A stretch of 64,000 bases of DNA, taken from the NCBI RefSeq assembly GCF_000292915.1, contig NC_018514.1, forward strand, positions 2,852,001-2,916,000. The letters run 5' to 3'. Made by a program: the position numbers and the translations under genes. Numbering within the stretch: position 1 is the stretch's first letter; the number at the start of each line of letters is the position of its first letter. The DNA is from Burkholderia cepacia GG4. Lineage in GTDB: Bacteria > Pseudomonadota > Gammaproteobacteria > Burkholderiales > Burkholderiaceae. Below the pieces are notes generated by a model, which ran no database searches, was not told the origin of the DNA, and saw only the letters and a list, made by a program, of their open reading frames with translations. Below are positions 1-9,438 of the stretch, one piece after another.

Positions 1-1362
1 CGTGACGAGCACGGCTGCGATGAGTACGGTCCCGACGTTGAGCTTGCGGAATTCGCCGCTGGCGATGCGGCCGATCACGAGCGTCGAGAAGCCGAGCATG
101 ATGCCCGTCACGATGTTCGCGGTCAGCACGATGAACACCGCACATACGAGGCCCGACATCGCATCGACCATGTCGTCCATGTGCAGCTTGCTCACGCTGC
201 CGAGCATCAGCAGGCCGACGTACATCAGCGCGGGGGCGGTCGCGTACGACGGCACGAGGCCCGCGAGCGGCGAGAAGAACATCACGACCAGGAACAGCAG
301 GCCGACCACCGCAGCCGCGAGGCCCGTCTTCGCGCCGGCGGCCACGCCGACGCTCGACTCGATGTATGCCGCCGCCGGCGCGCCGCCGAGGAAGCCGGAG
401 AAGATCGAGCTGATCGAATCGGCGGTCAGCGCGCGACCGCCGTTGATGATGCGGCCATTCTCGTCGAGCTGGCCCGCCTGGCCCGCGACCGCGCGGATCG
501 TGCCGGTCGCGTCGAACACGGCGGTCATCACGAGCGCCAGCACGCTCGGCAGCACGGCCATCGACAGCGCGCCCTTGATGTCCATCGCGCCGATCAGCGA
601 TGCGTGGCCCGGTGCGCTCAGCGACGGCAGCGCGAAGATGCCGCGGTACTTCACGGCCGGGTCGAAGATCAGGCCGAAGATCGAGATCGCGATCACGACG
701 AGCAGGATGCCGCCCGGCACGCGACGCTTCTCGAGGCCGAAGATCGCGGCGAGGCCGACGACCGACATGATGACCGGGAGTGCGGTGATCTGGCCGAGCG
801 AGACCGGCAGGCCGGCGCCCGGGTTCTTGATCACGAGGCCGACGTCGTTCGACGCGATCAGCAGCAGGAACAGGCCGATGCCGATCCCGGTGCCGTGCGC
901 GACGCCCGCGGGCAGGTTGCGCAGGATCCACGACCGCACGCCGGTGACCGAGATGCCCGTGAACACGAGGCCCATCAGGAACACGGCGCCGAGCGCGACG
1001 GTCGGGTGCAGGCCCTTGCCGAGCACGAGGCCGAACGCGGTGAACGCGGTCAGCGAAATCGCGCAGCCGATCGCGATCGGCAGCTTCGCCCACAGGCCCA
1101 TCAGCAGCGAGCCGAATGCGGTGGTGAGGCAGACCGCGACGAACACGGCGCTCGTGTCGAAGCCGGCCTTGCCGAACATGCCGGGAACCACGAACACGGA
1201 ATAGACCATCGCGAGGAATGTGGTCACGCCCGCGACGATTTCGCGGCGCTGCGTGCTGCCGCGCGACGAAATGCCGAAGTACCGGTCGATGACTCCCTTG
1301 GTGCCGAAGTCAGTTTCTTCCGCGCCGACGCCGACCGTCGGCTGCACCGGGGTATCACTCAT
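1..1362 (-). CDS. NCS2/AzgA-like purine (adenine/guanine/hypoxanthine) permease, C-terminus off window
   Basis: Inner-membrane nucleobase:proton symporter of the AzgA-like branch of NCS2. The frame opens at an ATG at 1362 (MSDTPVQP...) and stays open to the window edge, giving 454 visible residues; only the C-terminal tail is missing. Near the N-terminus it has the family signature [17 protein letters not shown], followed by about a dozen hydrophobic segments and, in the middle, [21 protein letters not shown], which corresponds to the conserved FDTAGTL segment of AzgA permeases. An AGGAGC-like Shine-Dalgarno (tcctt on the plus strand) precedes the ATG. The exact purine specificity cannot be told from the sequence. 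Family assignment is firm; the single-gene transcript is inferred from the large upstream gap. Confidence 0.9.
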   Translation of the reverse strand, partial: MSDTPVQPTVGVGAEETDFGTKGVIDRYFGISSRGSTQRREIVAGVTTFLAMVYSVFVVPGMFGKAGFDTSAVFVAVCLTTAFGSLLMGLWAKLPIAIGCAISLTAFTAFGLVLGKGLHPTVALGAVFLMGLVFTGISVTGVRSWILRNLPAGVAHGTGIGIGLFLLLIASNDVGLVIKNPGAGLPVSLGQITALPVIMSVVGLAAIFGLEKRRVPGGILLVVIAISIFGLIFDPAVKYRGIFALPSLSAPGHASLIGAMDIKGALSMAVLPSVLALVMTAVFDATGTIRAVAGQAGQLDENGRIINGGRALTADSISSIFSGFLGGAPAAAYIESSVGVAAGAKTGLAAAVVGLLFLVVMFFSPLAGLVPSYATAPALMYVGLLMLGSVSKLHMDDMVDAMSGLVCAVFIVLTANIVTGIMLGFSTLVIGRIASGEFRKLNVGTVLIAAVLVT

Positions 1363-1875
1363 GAGCTTGCTCCTTTATCAGCATGCTGAAACGGCCTGTA
1401 GCGGACCGTCGTCAGGGTGTCTCGAATCTGGTTGGGATTTATCGGCAACGTCGTGGGGACGCATCACGCGTGATGCGCGTCGTCGTACGCGCGTCGAAGG
1501 ACGCGAGTGTGTCGCGTCGGACGACGCGTGGTGTGGTCGACCCCGTCACGTGTGCTTTGCCGTAGCGAAGGTTAGGCGAACGGCCCATCACGTCCCATTG
1601 GGGGAAGAGCATGCAGCGCATGTCGCAGCGCTTATATCGGCGTGCTACGGGGCTTCGTCGTCGCGGAACGCGTGTATACGCCTAGTTCGAATCCGTTAAG
1701 GCGATTATTTGAATGCCGGGTCGGCGGGCAGGGCGGGAGCGGGTGATGCATCGAATCTTGCGAATGGCTTTCGTTGAGGCGGTGCAGGCGCGGGAAAATC
1801 GCCGCGTATGACGTGAATCGCGGCCATGTGCAACCTGCAGCCGGATGATACCGGTGCCGCGCACTTGCTGCGCTC
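1363..1875. other. Intergenic gap without a recognisable gene
   Basis: This is the leader/promoter side of the purine permease. Small open frames exist on both strands but have arginine-rich shadow composition and no family resemblance. I looked for a purine riboswitch and for a tRNA (a GTTCGAATCC string lies near 1687) but could not fold a convincing structure. Confidence 0.5.
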
Positions 1876-2379
1876 GTGCGTGTCCTGGCCCTCGCGGCCG
1901 CGCTGCGCGACAACGGCGGCGGGCGGTTGGTCACGAGCGAATTCGAAACGTGGAAGATTGCGCGGGCACGCGCCAACCTGACGGCGGCCGGGCTGGCCGA
2001 TCTCGTGGAGATCCGCGAAGGCGATGCATGGAGCACGCTTGCGGCCGATTTACCCGATACGGTCGACCTGCTGGTGCTCGAAGGCGCGAAGGCGCTGGAT
2101 CCGGAGATCCTCGCGCGGGTCGAGCCGCGCTTGCGGCCCGGTGCGTTCGTCGTCGCCGACAACGCGGAATACAGTCCCGACTATCTCGCCTCTGCGCGCG
2201 CGCCGCGCAACGGCTATCTGTCGGTGCCGATCGGCGGCGACGTCGAGCTGTCGATGCGGATCGGCCGAGCCGCGCAATGTGCGAAACGTGTGCAACGCAC
2301 CGCGAGCCGGCCGATCTGTGCCGCCGGACGAGCCGGCGGCCTTGGCATCACAGGCGGTAGCCGCCGCTCGCGTCGATGA
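1876..2379 (+). pseudogene. Truncated SAM-dependent O-methyltransferase (N-terminus lost)
   Basis: The reading frame matches the C-terminal two thirds of small class I O-methyltransferases. It begins in the middle of the fold (VLALAAALRDNG), continues with strand-2/3 features (LVTSEFETWKIARARANL, LVEIREGDAWSTL), the DLLVLEGAK strand-4 region, and the usual terminal sequence PIGGDVELSMRIG near residue 132. A TGA lies in frame at 1846, just upstream, and no methyltransferase N-terminus with the SAM-binding GxSxGxS loop is visible in any frame. After the normal end of the protein the frame runs on for about 35 unrelated residues and overlaps the 3' end of the convergent SDR gene. Both ends therefore look damaged. 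Probably non-functional. Confidence 0.6.
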
Positions 2380-3130
2380 CCTGGCCGGTCGTCCATTGCG
2401 ACGCCGGGCTCGCGAGGAAGCCGATCACACCGGCGATGTCTTCCGGCGTGCCGACGCGGCCGAGCGGGCTGGCCGACGTCATCGTCGCGCGGCCGTCGTC
2501 GGTGCGCAGCCAGCTCGCGTTCATGTCGGTATCGACCGGGCCGGGCGCGACGGCGTTGACGACGATGCCGCGCGGGCCGAGCTCGACCGCCCAGTGACGC
2601 GTCAGCGTATCGACGGCCGCCTTCGAGGCGGCGTACGCGGAAATCGCGCTGAAATTGCCGCCGGCTTCGAACACGCGGCTTGACAGCACGCTCGACAGGT
2701 TGACGATCCGGCCGCCGCGCGGCATGCGCTTCACGGCCTGCTGCGTCGTGAAGAACACGGCCTTCACGTTCAACGTGAACTGGCAATCGAACAGCTCGAC
2801 CGAGGTATCGTCCAGCGTGCCGCCGTCGGCGACGCCGGCGTTGTTGACGAGGACGTCGAGCGTCGCCGGCAGGTTCTGTTCGGCGACAGCGCGGTCGAGC
2901 GCGTCGAACAGCGTGGCGACGCCGTCCGGCGCGTCGAGGTCGGCCTGGATCGCGAAGCCGCGGCCGCCGAGTTCGCGGATGCCGGCGAGCGTCTGCTCCG
3001 CTGCGGCGCGGTCGGCGCGATAGTGAACCGCGACGATGTAGCCCTGTCGTGCGAGCTCGTACGACGTTGCACGGCCGATACCGCGCGAGCCGCCGGTGAC
3101 GAGGGCGAGTTTCGATGCTTGCGTGCTCAT
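2348..3130 (-). CDS. SDR-family NAD(P)-dependent oxidoreductase (FabG-like)
   Basis: Classical short-chain dehydrogenase/reductase, 260 residues from the ATG at 3130 (MSTQASKLALVTGGSRGIG). The longer open frame upstream is rejected because AGGAA sits correctly before 3130. Visible motifs are the cofactor loop TGGSRGIG (residues 13-20), NNAG near 95, a catalytic serine in NLSSVLSS, and YAASK with the active Tyr/Lys. The C-terminus GQVIDASGGYRL is typical of the FabG type. It is the last gene of the leftward redox cluster that starts at the MFS exporter; 3131-3399 separates it from the broken aldo/keto reductase. Substrate unknown. Confidence 0.88.
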   Translation of the reverse strand: MSTQASKLALVTGGSRGIGRATSYELARQGYIVAVHYRADRAAAEQTLAGIRELGGRGFAIQADLDAPDGVATLFDALDRAVAEQNLPATLDVLVNNAGVADGGTLDDTSVELFDCQFTLNVKAVFFTTQQAVKRMPRGGRIVNLSSVLSSRVFEAGGNFSAISAYAASKAAVDTLTRHWAVELGPRGIVVNAVAPGPVDTDMNASWLRTDDGRATMTSASPLGRVGTPEDIAGVIGFLASPASQWTTGQVIDASGGYRL

Positions 3131-3399
3131 TCTCAGTTCCTGCAATAGCTGCAAAAAGAACGGCGCCACCGGCCGAGGCTGGCGGCGCCGGAAAGGGAAA
3201 GCGTTGCTTGCTACGGGCCATTCGTCGCGCGTCGACAGGCGGACGCGATGGCGAGTGATGCGCGATCGGCCGTGGCCGCGCGTCGCCGCCACCGGCGACG
3301 CCGCGCGAACCGGGCCTGCGTATCGGTTACCCGGTCGATTGCCGGGTTACCGTGCGACGCGTGCCGGCGGCACGGACATCGCACGGTTCAGTCGCCCGC

Positions 3400-3675
3400 T
3401 CAGGCTGCGCCGGCCGGCGTCGGTGCGTGTTCGGCGATCAGGCGGCCGACCTTGGTGCCGAGCGAATATTCATCGCGCGGCCGGCCGGCGAGCGCTTCGC
3501 CGAGGCGCAGCTCGGCGAGGCCGGCGCCATACAGCGGCGCCGCGTCGAAGTAGCGGATACCGCTTTCCCAGGCCGCGTCGACCGTGGCCAGTGCTTCTTC
3601 GTTCGGGATGTCCCGATACATGTTGCCCAGCGGCGCAGTGCCGAAGCCCAGGCGGGAAGGGAGCGTGATTCTCAT
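3400..3675 (-). pseudogene. N-terminal fragment of an aldo/keto reductase
   Basis: The 91-residue frame is a clean match to the first beta/alpha units of the aldo/keto reductase barrel: RLGFGTAPLGNMYRDI, then WESGIRYFDAAPLYGAGLAE with the catalytic Asp and Tyr of the family, then LGTKVGRLI. Full-length relatives (L-fucose/pyridoxal dehydrogenase type) have 310-340 residues, so more than two thirds is missing. The frame ends in APTPAGAA and a stop; the rest of the barrel is not found in 3131-3399. The deletion junction must lie close to 3400. The product cannot be a working enzyme. Confidence 0.7.
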
Positions 3676-3715
3676 GTGAATGCTTCGGCCAACGGTTGAC
3701 GAACGGCCCGCGGGA

Positions 3716-4678
3716 TCAGCGGATCGCGACCGGGTTGATGTTGACCTGCGTGGAACCGACGTACAGCGGCTGGCCGAGCACGAACAGGAATTCCCACGCC
3801 TTGTCGCGCACCAGCGCGCGGCTGTCGATCAGCTCCAGGTTGTAGATGCCGCGCTTCGCGAGCATGTACTGGTTGATCGGGAATTCGTCCTTCGTGTGCG
3901 GATTCGGATACACCTCGGACGCCCACGTGTCGCCGCCGAACGCGACGATGCCCTGGTCGGCGAGCCACTTCGCGGCTTCCATGCCGATGCCCGGCTCGAC
4001 TTCGAGGAACTGCTTGTTGTCCTTGCCGATCAGCTCGAGCCAGCCGGTGTTGAACAGCACGACGTCGCCCTTGCGCAGCGTCAGCCCTTCCTTCTTCAGC
4101 ACCGCCTGGATGTCGGCGACCGTGAACTCGGTGCCGCCCGGCACGATCGGCTTGCCGTAATAGGCGGTCATGTCGAGCACGACGCCGCGCGTGACGATCG
4201 GCGGCACCTTCTCGACGCCGAGCTTCTTCACGCCGTCGACGGTCACGAAATCGGCTGCCTGGTTGCCGTTGTAGTACACGTTGTCGATGCCGATGTGGCC
4301 GATGCCGTTGAGCTGCGTGCCGACGCCGGTCCACGCGTTGACGAGTTCGTCGTTGAACGTGAACTTGTTCGGGCCGAGGCTCTTGCCGGCCTGCTGGCCG
4401 ACCTGCACGTTGTACAGCCGGAAGCTGCGGTGGCGGAACGCCGGCAGGTCCTTGTCCACTGGCACGGCCAGCGGGTAGGTCTTGCCGGCCTTCACGAGGC
4501 CGACAGCCTGCTTGATGACGTCGGGCGTCAGCAGGTTGGCCGCGCCGATCTCATCGTGCGCGCCGTACACGGACGGATACCAGTCGGCCGCAGGTGCGGC
4601 CGGTGCGGCGTGCGCCGCCTCGGCGGCCGCGAACGGCAGGAGCGCGGCGAGCGCGAGCCGGGCGAGCGTTGCTTTCAT
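3716..4678 (-). CDS. Exported cyclase-family protein (kynurenine formamidase-like fold)
   Basis: A 320-residue protein with a signal peptide (MKATLARLALAALLPFAAAEAA, cleavage expected after AHA). The body belongs to the cyclase/KynB-like superfamily, seen in the region GTQLNGIGHIGIDN, in the place where the family carries its HxGTHxD metal-binding motif. The first histidine and GT are changed here, so the metal site is divergent. The segment YPSVYGAHDEIGAANLLTPDVI is common in the periplasmic members of this group. The gene lies 20 bp downstream of the old yellow enzyme gene in the same direction, so co-transcription is likely. Substrate unknown; a periplasmic hydrolase or lactonase is plausible. 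Confidence 0.8.
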   Translation of the reverse strand: MKATLARLALAALLPFAAAEAAHAAPAAPAADWYPSVYGAHDEIGAANLLTPDVIKQAVGLVKAGKTYPLAVPVDKDLPAFRHRSFRLYNVQVGQQAGKSLGPNKFTFNDELVNAWTGVGTQLNGIGHIGIDNVYYNGNQAADFVTVDGVKKLGVEKVPPIVTRGVVLDMTAYYGKPIVPGGTEFTVADIQAVLKKEGLTLRKGDVVLFNTGWLELIGKDNKQFLEVEPGIGMEAAKWLADQGIVAFGGDTWASEVYPNPHTKDEFPINQYMLAKRGIYNLELIDSRALVRDKAWEFLFVLGQPLYVGSTQVNINPVAIR

Positions 4679-4698
4679 TCTGGACTCCGGTGGATCTG

Positions 4699-5814
4699 TT
4701 ACGCAGCGGCTTGCGCGAGCGTCGGATAGTCGGTCAGGCCCGGTGCGCCGCCGCCGAACAGCGTGTTGCGGTCGTGCGGCGTGAGCGTGGCGCCGGTGCG
4801 CAAGCGCTCGGGCAAGTCGGGGTTCGCGACGAACGGGCGGCCGAAGGCGACGAGGTCGGCCCAGCCGGCGGCGATCGCTTCGCGGGCACGCTCGGCGGTG
4901 TAGGCGCCAGCATAGATCAGCACGCCGGGGTACGCGGCACGCAGCTGCTGCTTGAATTCGACCGGCATCAGCGGCGCGTCGTCCCAGTCGGCTTCCGCGA
5001 TGTGCAGGTAGCCGACGCCGAGTTCGCCGAGCAGCTTCGCGGCGGCGAGATAGGTCGTTTCCGGATCGTCGTCGACGCAGCCGTTCAGCGTGGTCAGCGG
5101 CGCGAGGCGGATGCCGACGCGCGACGCGTCGCCGGTGCCTTCGATCAGCGCCTGCGCGACTTCGCGCAGGAAGCGCAGCCGGTTTTCCAGCGAGCCGCCG
5201 TACGCGTCGGTGCGCGTGTTCGCGTTCGAGTCGATGAACTGGTTCACGAGATAGCCGTTCGCGCCATGCAGTTCGACGCCGTCGAAGCCGGCCTCGATCG
5301 CGTTGCGGGCGGCGGCGCGGTATTGCTCGACGATCTCGCGGATCTCGTCGATGGTCAGTGCGCGCGGCTCGGAAGCCTGCACGAAGCCCGGCGTGCTGCC
5401 GTCTTCACCGGCGACGAACACGTTCACGCCCTTCGCCTGGATCGGCGACGACGACACGGGTTGCTGGCCGCCGAGCAGGCTCGTGTGGCTCAGGCGGCCG
5501 ACGTGCCAGAGCTGCGCGAAGATGCGGCCGTGCGCGGCGTGGACGGCGTCCGTCACCTTGCGCCAGCCGGCGACCTGCGACGGCGTATGGATGCCGGGCG
5601 TCCATGCGTAGCCCTTGCCGAGCGGCGCGATATAGGTGCCTTCGCTGACGATCAGGCCCGCACTCGCGCGCTGCGCGTAATACGCGGCCATCAGTTCGTT
5701 GGCTTCGTCGCCGGGCTGGCTGGCGCGCGAACGCGTCATCGGCGGCATCACGATGCGGTTCGGCAGCGTCAGCGCGCCGAATTGCAGCGGTTGGAAAAGC
5801 GGGTCCTGGGTCAT
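4699..5814 (-). CDS. nemA: Alkene reductase, old yellow enzyme family
   Basis: FMN-dependent ene-reductase, 371 residues, which reduces activated C=C bonds of enals, enones and maleimides and nitro groups of nitrate esters, using NAD(P)H in the cytoplasm. It shows the N-terminal LFQPLQFGALTLPNRIVMPPMTRSR, the FAQLWHVGR segment, ELHGANGYLVNQF with the substrate-binding His/Asn pair (HGAN), the DAYGGSLENR motif and the C-terminal phosphate-binding region DLVAFGRPF. It lies between dkgB and the cyclase-family gene, with short gaps suggesting an operon. A second old yellow enzyme at 30937 is a different paralogue with NAN in place of HGAN. Confidence 0.92.
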   Translation of the reverse strand: MTQDPLFQPLQFGALTLPNRIVMPPMTRSRASQPGDEANELMAAYYAQRASAGLIVSEGTYIAPLGKGYAWTPGIHTPSQVAGWRKVTDAVHAAHGRIFAQLWHVGRLSHTSLLGGQQPVSSSPIQAKGVNVFVAGEDGSTPGFVQASEPRALTIDEIREIVEQYRAAARNAIEAGFDGVELHGANGYLVNQFIDSNANTRTDAYGGSLENRLRFLREVAQALIEGTGDASRVGIRLAPLTTLNGCVDDDPETTYLAAAKLLGELGVGYLHIAEADWDDAPLMPVEFKQQLRAAYPGVLIYAGAYTAERAREAIAAGWADLVAFGRPFVANPDLPERLRTGATLTPHDRNTLFGGGAPGLTDYPTLAQAAA

Positions 5815-5878
5815 GATGGTGTCCTGTCGGTGCCGCGGCCGGCTGGCCGCGGACGGGTCGATTGAGGGGGCGGTGCGC

Positions 5879-6685
5879 TTAGTCCCACTTCGGCGCGAGG
5901 CCGGCCGGGTCGACTTCGCGGCCGTTGCGCTCGAGCGCGGCGATCTGCGCCATGTCTTCGTCGGTCAGGCGCAGCGTCTGCGCGAGCAGGTTGCTCGCGA
6001 GGTTCTCGCGCTTGGTCGACGACGGAATCACCGAGTAGCCGAGCTGCAGTGCCCAGGCGAGCGCGACTTGCGCCGGCGTCGCGTTGTGACGTTGCGCGAT
6101 CGCGCCGATCACCGGGTCGCCGAGCACCTTGCCGTACGCGAGCGTCATGTACGACGTGACGTGAATGCCTTCGGCGTTCAGGAACTCGACCAGCTTGCGG
6201 TTCTGCAGGTACGGGCTCAGTTCGATCTGGTTCGTCGCGATCGCATCCTTGCCGACGGCCGCGATCGCTTCCTTCGTCAGTTCGATGTTGAAGTTCGAGA
6301 TGCCGATCTGGCGCGTGAGGCCCTTCGCCTTTGCTTCAGCGAGCGCGGTCATGAATGCCTGGATCGACACGCCGTTGCCCGGGGCCGGCCAGTGGATCAG
6401 CGTCAGGTCGACGTAGTCGGTGCGCAGCTTGCGCAGGCTTTCTTCGAGGCTGGCGACCAGCTTTTCCGGTGCGTAGTTGTCGACCCAGATCTTGGTCGTG
6501 AGGAACAGGTCTTCGCGGCGCACGCCCGAGGCGGTGATCGCTTCGCCGACTTCGGCTTCGTTGCCGTAGATCTGTGCGGTGTCGATCGCGCGGTAGCCGA
6601 CTTCGAGGCCGTTACGGACCGAGTCGATGACAACCTGGCCTTGCAGGCGGAAAGTACCGAGGCCGAATGCGGGAATGTTGCTCAT
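5879..6685 (-). CDS. dkgB: Aldo/keto reductase, 2,5-diketo-D-gluconate reductase B type
   Basis: A 268-residue NADPH-dependent aldo/keto reductase. The start is placed at the second of two adjacent ATGs (6685) because GGAG is then 6 bases upstream. Motifs are [27 protein letters not shown] with the catalytic Asp and Tyr, TTKIW with the catalytic Lys, and DLTLIHWP with the active His. The C-terminal region [11 protein letters not shown] binds the 2'-phosphate of NADPH. Known family members reduce methylglyoxal and other small aldehydes. A palindromic site lies upstream at 6776-6798, in the gap to the luciferase-like gene, so this gene may have its own promoter. Confidence 0.9.
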   Translation of the reverse strand: MSNIPAFGLGTFRLQGQVVIDSVRNGLEVGYRAIDTAQIYGNEAEVGEAITASGVRREDLFLTTKIWVDNYAPEKLVASLEESLRKLRTDYVDLTLIHWPAPGNGVSIQAFMTALAEAKAKGLTRQIGISNFNIELTKEAIAAVGKDAIATNQIELSPYLQNRKLVEFLNAEGIHVTSYMTLAYGKVLGDPVIGAIAQRHNATPAQVALAWALQLGYSVIPSSTKRENLASNLLAQTLRLTDEDMAQIAALERNGREVDPAGLAPKWD

Positions 6686-6775
6686 CATGTGCTCCTGGGA
6701 GGGGGGGAACGGTTGCGGTATGGGAGTCATTCTGGCGCTTGAGACTGATGAGATAAACGCCTTCAGAGGTCAAAA

Positions 6776-6798
6776 ATATTTGATTTAAAATCAAATAT
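6776..6798. promoter_or_regulatory. Palindromic operator upstream of dkgB
   Basis: A perfect odd-length inverted repeat of 23 bp with arms ATATTTGATTT and AAATCAAATAT around a central A. Its core TTGATTTAAAATCAA matches TTGATTTCAGATCAA at 9439-9453, next to the lysR gene, except at two central positions. It contains the T-N11-A pattern of LysR-type regulators. It lies about 90 bp upstream of the dkgB start. Binding by the LysR protein at 9456 is an inference. Confidence 0.6.
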
Positions 6799-6835
6799 AG
6801 GTCGGTGATTAGCCCGTTTCCGGCGATCGCCGGCC

Positions 6836-7780
6836 CTATGCGACGCGGGCTTGCGCGTTCACATGGAACAGCGGCAGCACGTCCGCTGCGATCTCGGACA
6901 TCGTCTCGTCGAGCGGACGCCGGTTGCGGCGAAAATGCAGGCCGATGTGCTGCACGCCCGCGTCGCGCATCGCCGCGAGCTCTTCCGCCAGCGCGATGCG
7001 TCCGGCGCGCGCGCCGAAGCGGTGCCGCTGCAGCGGTTCGTGCGGATCTTCCGCGAGGTCGAGGTGGATGAAGCTCACGTACGGCTTGTTGCCGGCCACC
7101 GTGCGCCAGTTCGCGACGCGCTGGGTGTGGTCGGCCGGCGTACCCGGATACGCGAGGCAGCCGTCCATGTGTTCGCCGATCCACGCCGGCGTCTGCTGCG
7201 CGAGACCCGCGACCAGCAGCGGCACCGGCGAGCACGCGGCCGGCAGGACCTCGAGGCCGGGCGGCAGGTGCCCGTGCGCACCGTCGCGCAGCAGCGCGAT
7301 CTGGTCGCGGAAGTTCGCGCCGCGCGACGCGAAGTCGCGGCCGAACAGCGGATATTCGACCGGCCGGTCGCCGCTCGCGACGCCGAGCAGCAGGCGTCCC
7401 CGGCTCAGTTCCTGGATCGTCGCGGCCGATTTCAGCGTCAGCAGCGGTTCGCGCAGCGGCAGCACGACGGCCGCCGTGCCGAGCAGGATGTCGCGTGTGA
7501 TGCCGGCGAGGTAGCCGAGATACGAGAACGTCTCGAACACCTGCGCGGCGTCGCCGAACGACGGGTCGTACACCGGCACGTCGCGCACCCAGAGCGCGCG
7601 GAAGCCGAGCGTGTCGGCCAGTTGCGCGAGCGCCGAGTGGTTTTCAAGGTCGGGCACGCCGGGGCGGCGCCCGTCATGCTGGCGCTTCGCGTCGCCGGCC
7701 GGCGACCAATCGTTGTCGAGCGGCAGTTCGATGCCGACGCTGAAGCTGCCGTCGGCGAGCTTGTCGAGTGAAGTGGACAT
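6836..7780 (-). CDS. LLM-class oxidoreductase (luciferase-like monooxygenase)
   Basis: A flavin-dependent TIM-barrel enzyme of 314 residues. The start at 7780 (MSTSLDKLADGSFSVGIELP) is chosen for the GGAGG 8 bases upstream; the longer frame to 8092 has shadow composition. Family features include LADTLGFRALWVRDVPVYDP near residue 60, LGTAAVVLPLREPLLTLKSAATIQELS and RLLLGVASGDRPVEYPLFG, which line the flavin site in bacterial luciferase-like proteins. It sits between the MoaF-like gene and dkgB in the leftward cluster. The substrate is not predictable. Confidence 0.87.
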   Translation of the reverse strand: MSTSLDKLADGSFSVGIELPLDNDWSPAGDAKRQHDGRRPGVPDLENHSALAQLADTLGFRALWVRDVPVYDPSFGDAAQVFETFSYLGYLAGITRDILLGTAAVVLPLREPLLTLKSAATIQELSRGRLLLGVASGDRPVEYPLFGRDFASRGANFRDQIALLRDGAHGHLPPGLEVLPAACSPVPLLVAGLAQQTPAWIGEHMDGCLAYPGTPADHTQRVANWRTVAGNKPYVSFIHLDLAEDPHEPLQRHRFGARAGRIALAEELAAMRDAGVQHIGLHFRRNRRPLDETMSEIAADVLPLFHVNAQARVA

Positions 7781-7796
7781 GATCGGGCGCCTCCGT

Positions 7797-8120
7797 TCAG
7801 ACCGCGCGCAGGCTGCCTTCGAGCCGGTAGAAATCGAGCGACGACGCGGTGAAGAACGAGCGCGACGTGCCGGCGGCGAAGTCGTCGAGGTGGACGACCG
7901 TCGCGCGGTCGGCTTCCTGCCACGAGATCGCGTAGGTCTCGCCGGCGACGTGCTGCCACGTGTAGGCGACTTCGCCCTTCGCGCCGGCGTACGCGCCTTC
8001 GGTGATCTCGTAGCGCATGTGGAGGCCGTCCTCGTCATACGCGTTGAGGGCGGTGAGGCCGTCGTAACGGACTTCGAAAGTCTTGCCGGCAAACGGCGGA
8101 CGTTGGGTCGATGCGTTCAT
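7797..8120 (-). CDS. MoaF-related domain protein
   Basis: A 107-residue protein resembling the MoaF-related beta-barrel domain, seen in GKTFEVRYDGLTALNAYDED followed by HMRYEITEG and the end LDFYRLEGSLRAV. The ATG at 8120 has AGGAG upstream; an earlier TTG frame lacks one. Function is not established: the family was named from a molybdenum-gene cluster but is a lipocalin-like fold with unknown ligand. It sits 16 bp upstream of the luciferase-like gene and 31 bp downstream of the MFS gene, so it is almost certainly co-transcribed with both. Confidence 0.75.
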   Translation of the reverse strand: MNASTQRPPFAGKTFEVRYDGLTALNAYDEDGLHMRYEITEGAYAGAKGEVAYTWQHVAGETYAISWQEADRATVVHLDDFAAGTSRSFFTASSLDFYRLEGSLRAV

Positions 8121-8151
8121 GCTGTTTTGCTCCTGCAAAAGTAAGTGACGT

Positions 8152-9354
8152 TCAATGTGCGAGTTCGACGGGTTCGGCCGTACGTTCGGGCAAGCCCTGG
8201 CCGCGGTCGAGACGGCCGCTCAGCGCGGTCAGCGCGAAGGCGCCGAGCGTGACGGCGGCGGCGATCCACGGCGTATGGCCGAGACCGACGTTGGCGACGA
8301 TCAGGCCGCCGAGCGACGAGCCGCCGGCGACGCCGAGGTTGAAGGCGGCGATGTTGAAGCCCGATGCGACGTCGGTGGCGTCCGGCGCGAAGTGGCGCGC
8401 CTGCTTGACGACGTACACCTGCAGGCCCGGCACGTTGCCGAAGGCGACCGCGCCCCAGGCGAGCATCGTCAGCACCGCGAGCCACTTGACGTGCACCGTG
8501 AAGGTCAGCGCGAGCAGCACGATCGCGAGCAGCAGGAAGATCCGCTTGAGCGCCTTGACCGGGCCGACACTGTCGGCGAGTTTGCCGCCCCACACGTTGC
8601 CGAACGCGACCGACACGCCGTAGCCGACGAGCACGAGGCTGACCTGCGACGGCGTGAAGCCGGCGATCTGTTCGAGCAGCGGTGCCATGTAGGTGAACGC
8701 GATCAGCGAGCCGCCGTAGCCGACCGCCGTCATCGCATAGACGAGCAGCAGGCGCGGCTGGGCGAGCACGCGGAACTGACGGGCGAGCGGCGCCGGCGGC
8801 GTCTGCGGCAGCCCGCGCGGCACGAAGGCCACTGCGCCGAGGAACGCGATGAGGCCGAACAGCGCGACGATCAGGAACGTCGCGCGCCAGCCGAAGTGCT
8901 GGCCGATGAAGGTGCCGAGCGGAATGCCGGCGACGAATGCGACGGTCATCCCGCTGAACATCGTCGCGATCGCGCTGGCGGCCTTGTCCTTCGGCACGAG
9001 CGTGGTCGCGATGATCGAGCCGACCGAGAAGAACACGCCGTGCGCAAGGCCGGTGAGCACGCGCGCAACGATCAGCGAGTCGTAGCTCGGCGCCTGCCAG
9101 GCCACGAGGTTGCCGACCGTGAACAGCGCCATCAGCGCGGCGAGCAGCGTCTTGCGCGGCACGCGGCCGGTGAGCGCGGTGAGGAGCGGCGCGCCGATGG
9201 CGACGCTCAGCGCGTAGAGGCTGACGAGCAGGCCGGCCGATGGCAGGCTGACGCCGAGATCGGCGCCGATCGTCGGGATCAGCCCGACGATCACGAACTC
9301 GGTGGTGCCGATGGCAAAGGCGCTGATGGTCAGCGCAAGCAGGGCGAGTGGCAT
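8152..9354 (-). CDS. MFS transporter, AraJ-like drug/sugar efflux type
   Basis: A 400-residue inner-membrane exporter of the major facilitator superfamily with 12 predicted hydrophobic segments. The N-terminus MPLALLALTISAFAIGTTEF and TTEFVIVGLIPTIGADLGVS is the usual start of the DHA1/AraJ group. The loop 2-3 region LTALTGRVPRKTLLAALM carries the conserved arginine/lysine motif A. It is the first gene of the leftward cluster, divergent from the LysR regulator with about 100 bp between start codons, so it is the probable primary LysR target. Confidence 0.9.
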   Translation of the reverse strand: MPLALLALTISAFAIGTTEFVIVGLIPTIGADLGVSLPSAGLLVSLYALSVAIGAPLLTALTGRVPRKTLLAALMALFTVGNLVAWQAPSYDSLIVARVLTGLAHGVFFSVGSIIATTLVPKDKAASAIATMFSGMTVAFVAGIPLGTFIGQHFGWRATFLIVALFGLIAFLGAVAFVPRGLPQTPPAPLARQFRVLAQPRLLLVYAMTAVGYGGSLIAFTYMAPLLEQIAGFTPSQVSLVLVGYGVSVAFGNVWGGKLADSVGPVKALKRIFLLLAIVLLALTFTVHVKWLAVLTMLAWGAVAFGNVPGLQVYVVKQARHFAPDATDVASGFNIAAFNLGVAGGSSLGGLIVANVGLGHTPWIAAAVTLGAFALTALSGRLDRGQGLPERTAEPVELAH

Positions 9355-9438
9355 GATGGGATCCTGGTTCCAGTAAGGATGGATCGCAGTGTGCCGCCTT
9401 TACTTTTGCGGAAAAACTGGTCTATAAACCAAATTGTT

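Noticed and set aside
2..1389. Long plus-strand open frames over the purine permease
   Set aside because: They are GC-rich shadow frames with Arg/Ala/Pro-rich composition; the minus strand encodes a clear membrane protein.
1670..1705. GTTCGAATCC string resembling a tRNA T-loop
   Set aside because: No acceptor, D or anticodon stems can be drawn around it at the proper distances on either strand.
6836..8092. Longer start for the luciferase-like gene
   Set aside because: The extra N-terminus overlaps the MoaF-like gene and is Arg/Ser/Thr-rich; a GGAGG precedes the ATG at 7780.
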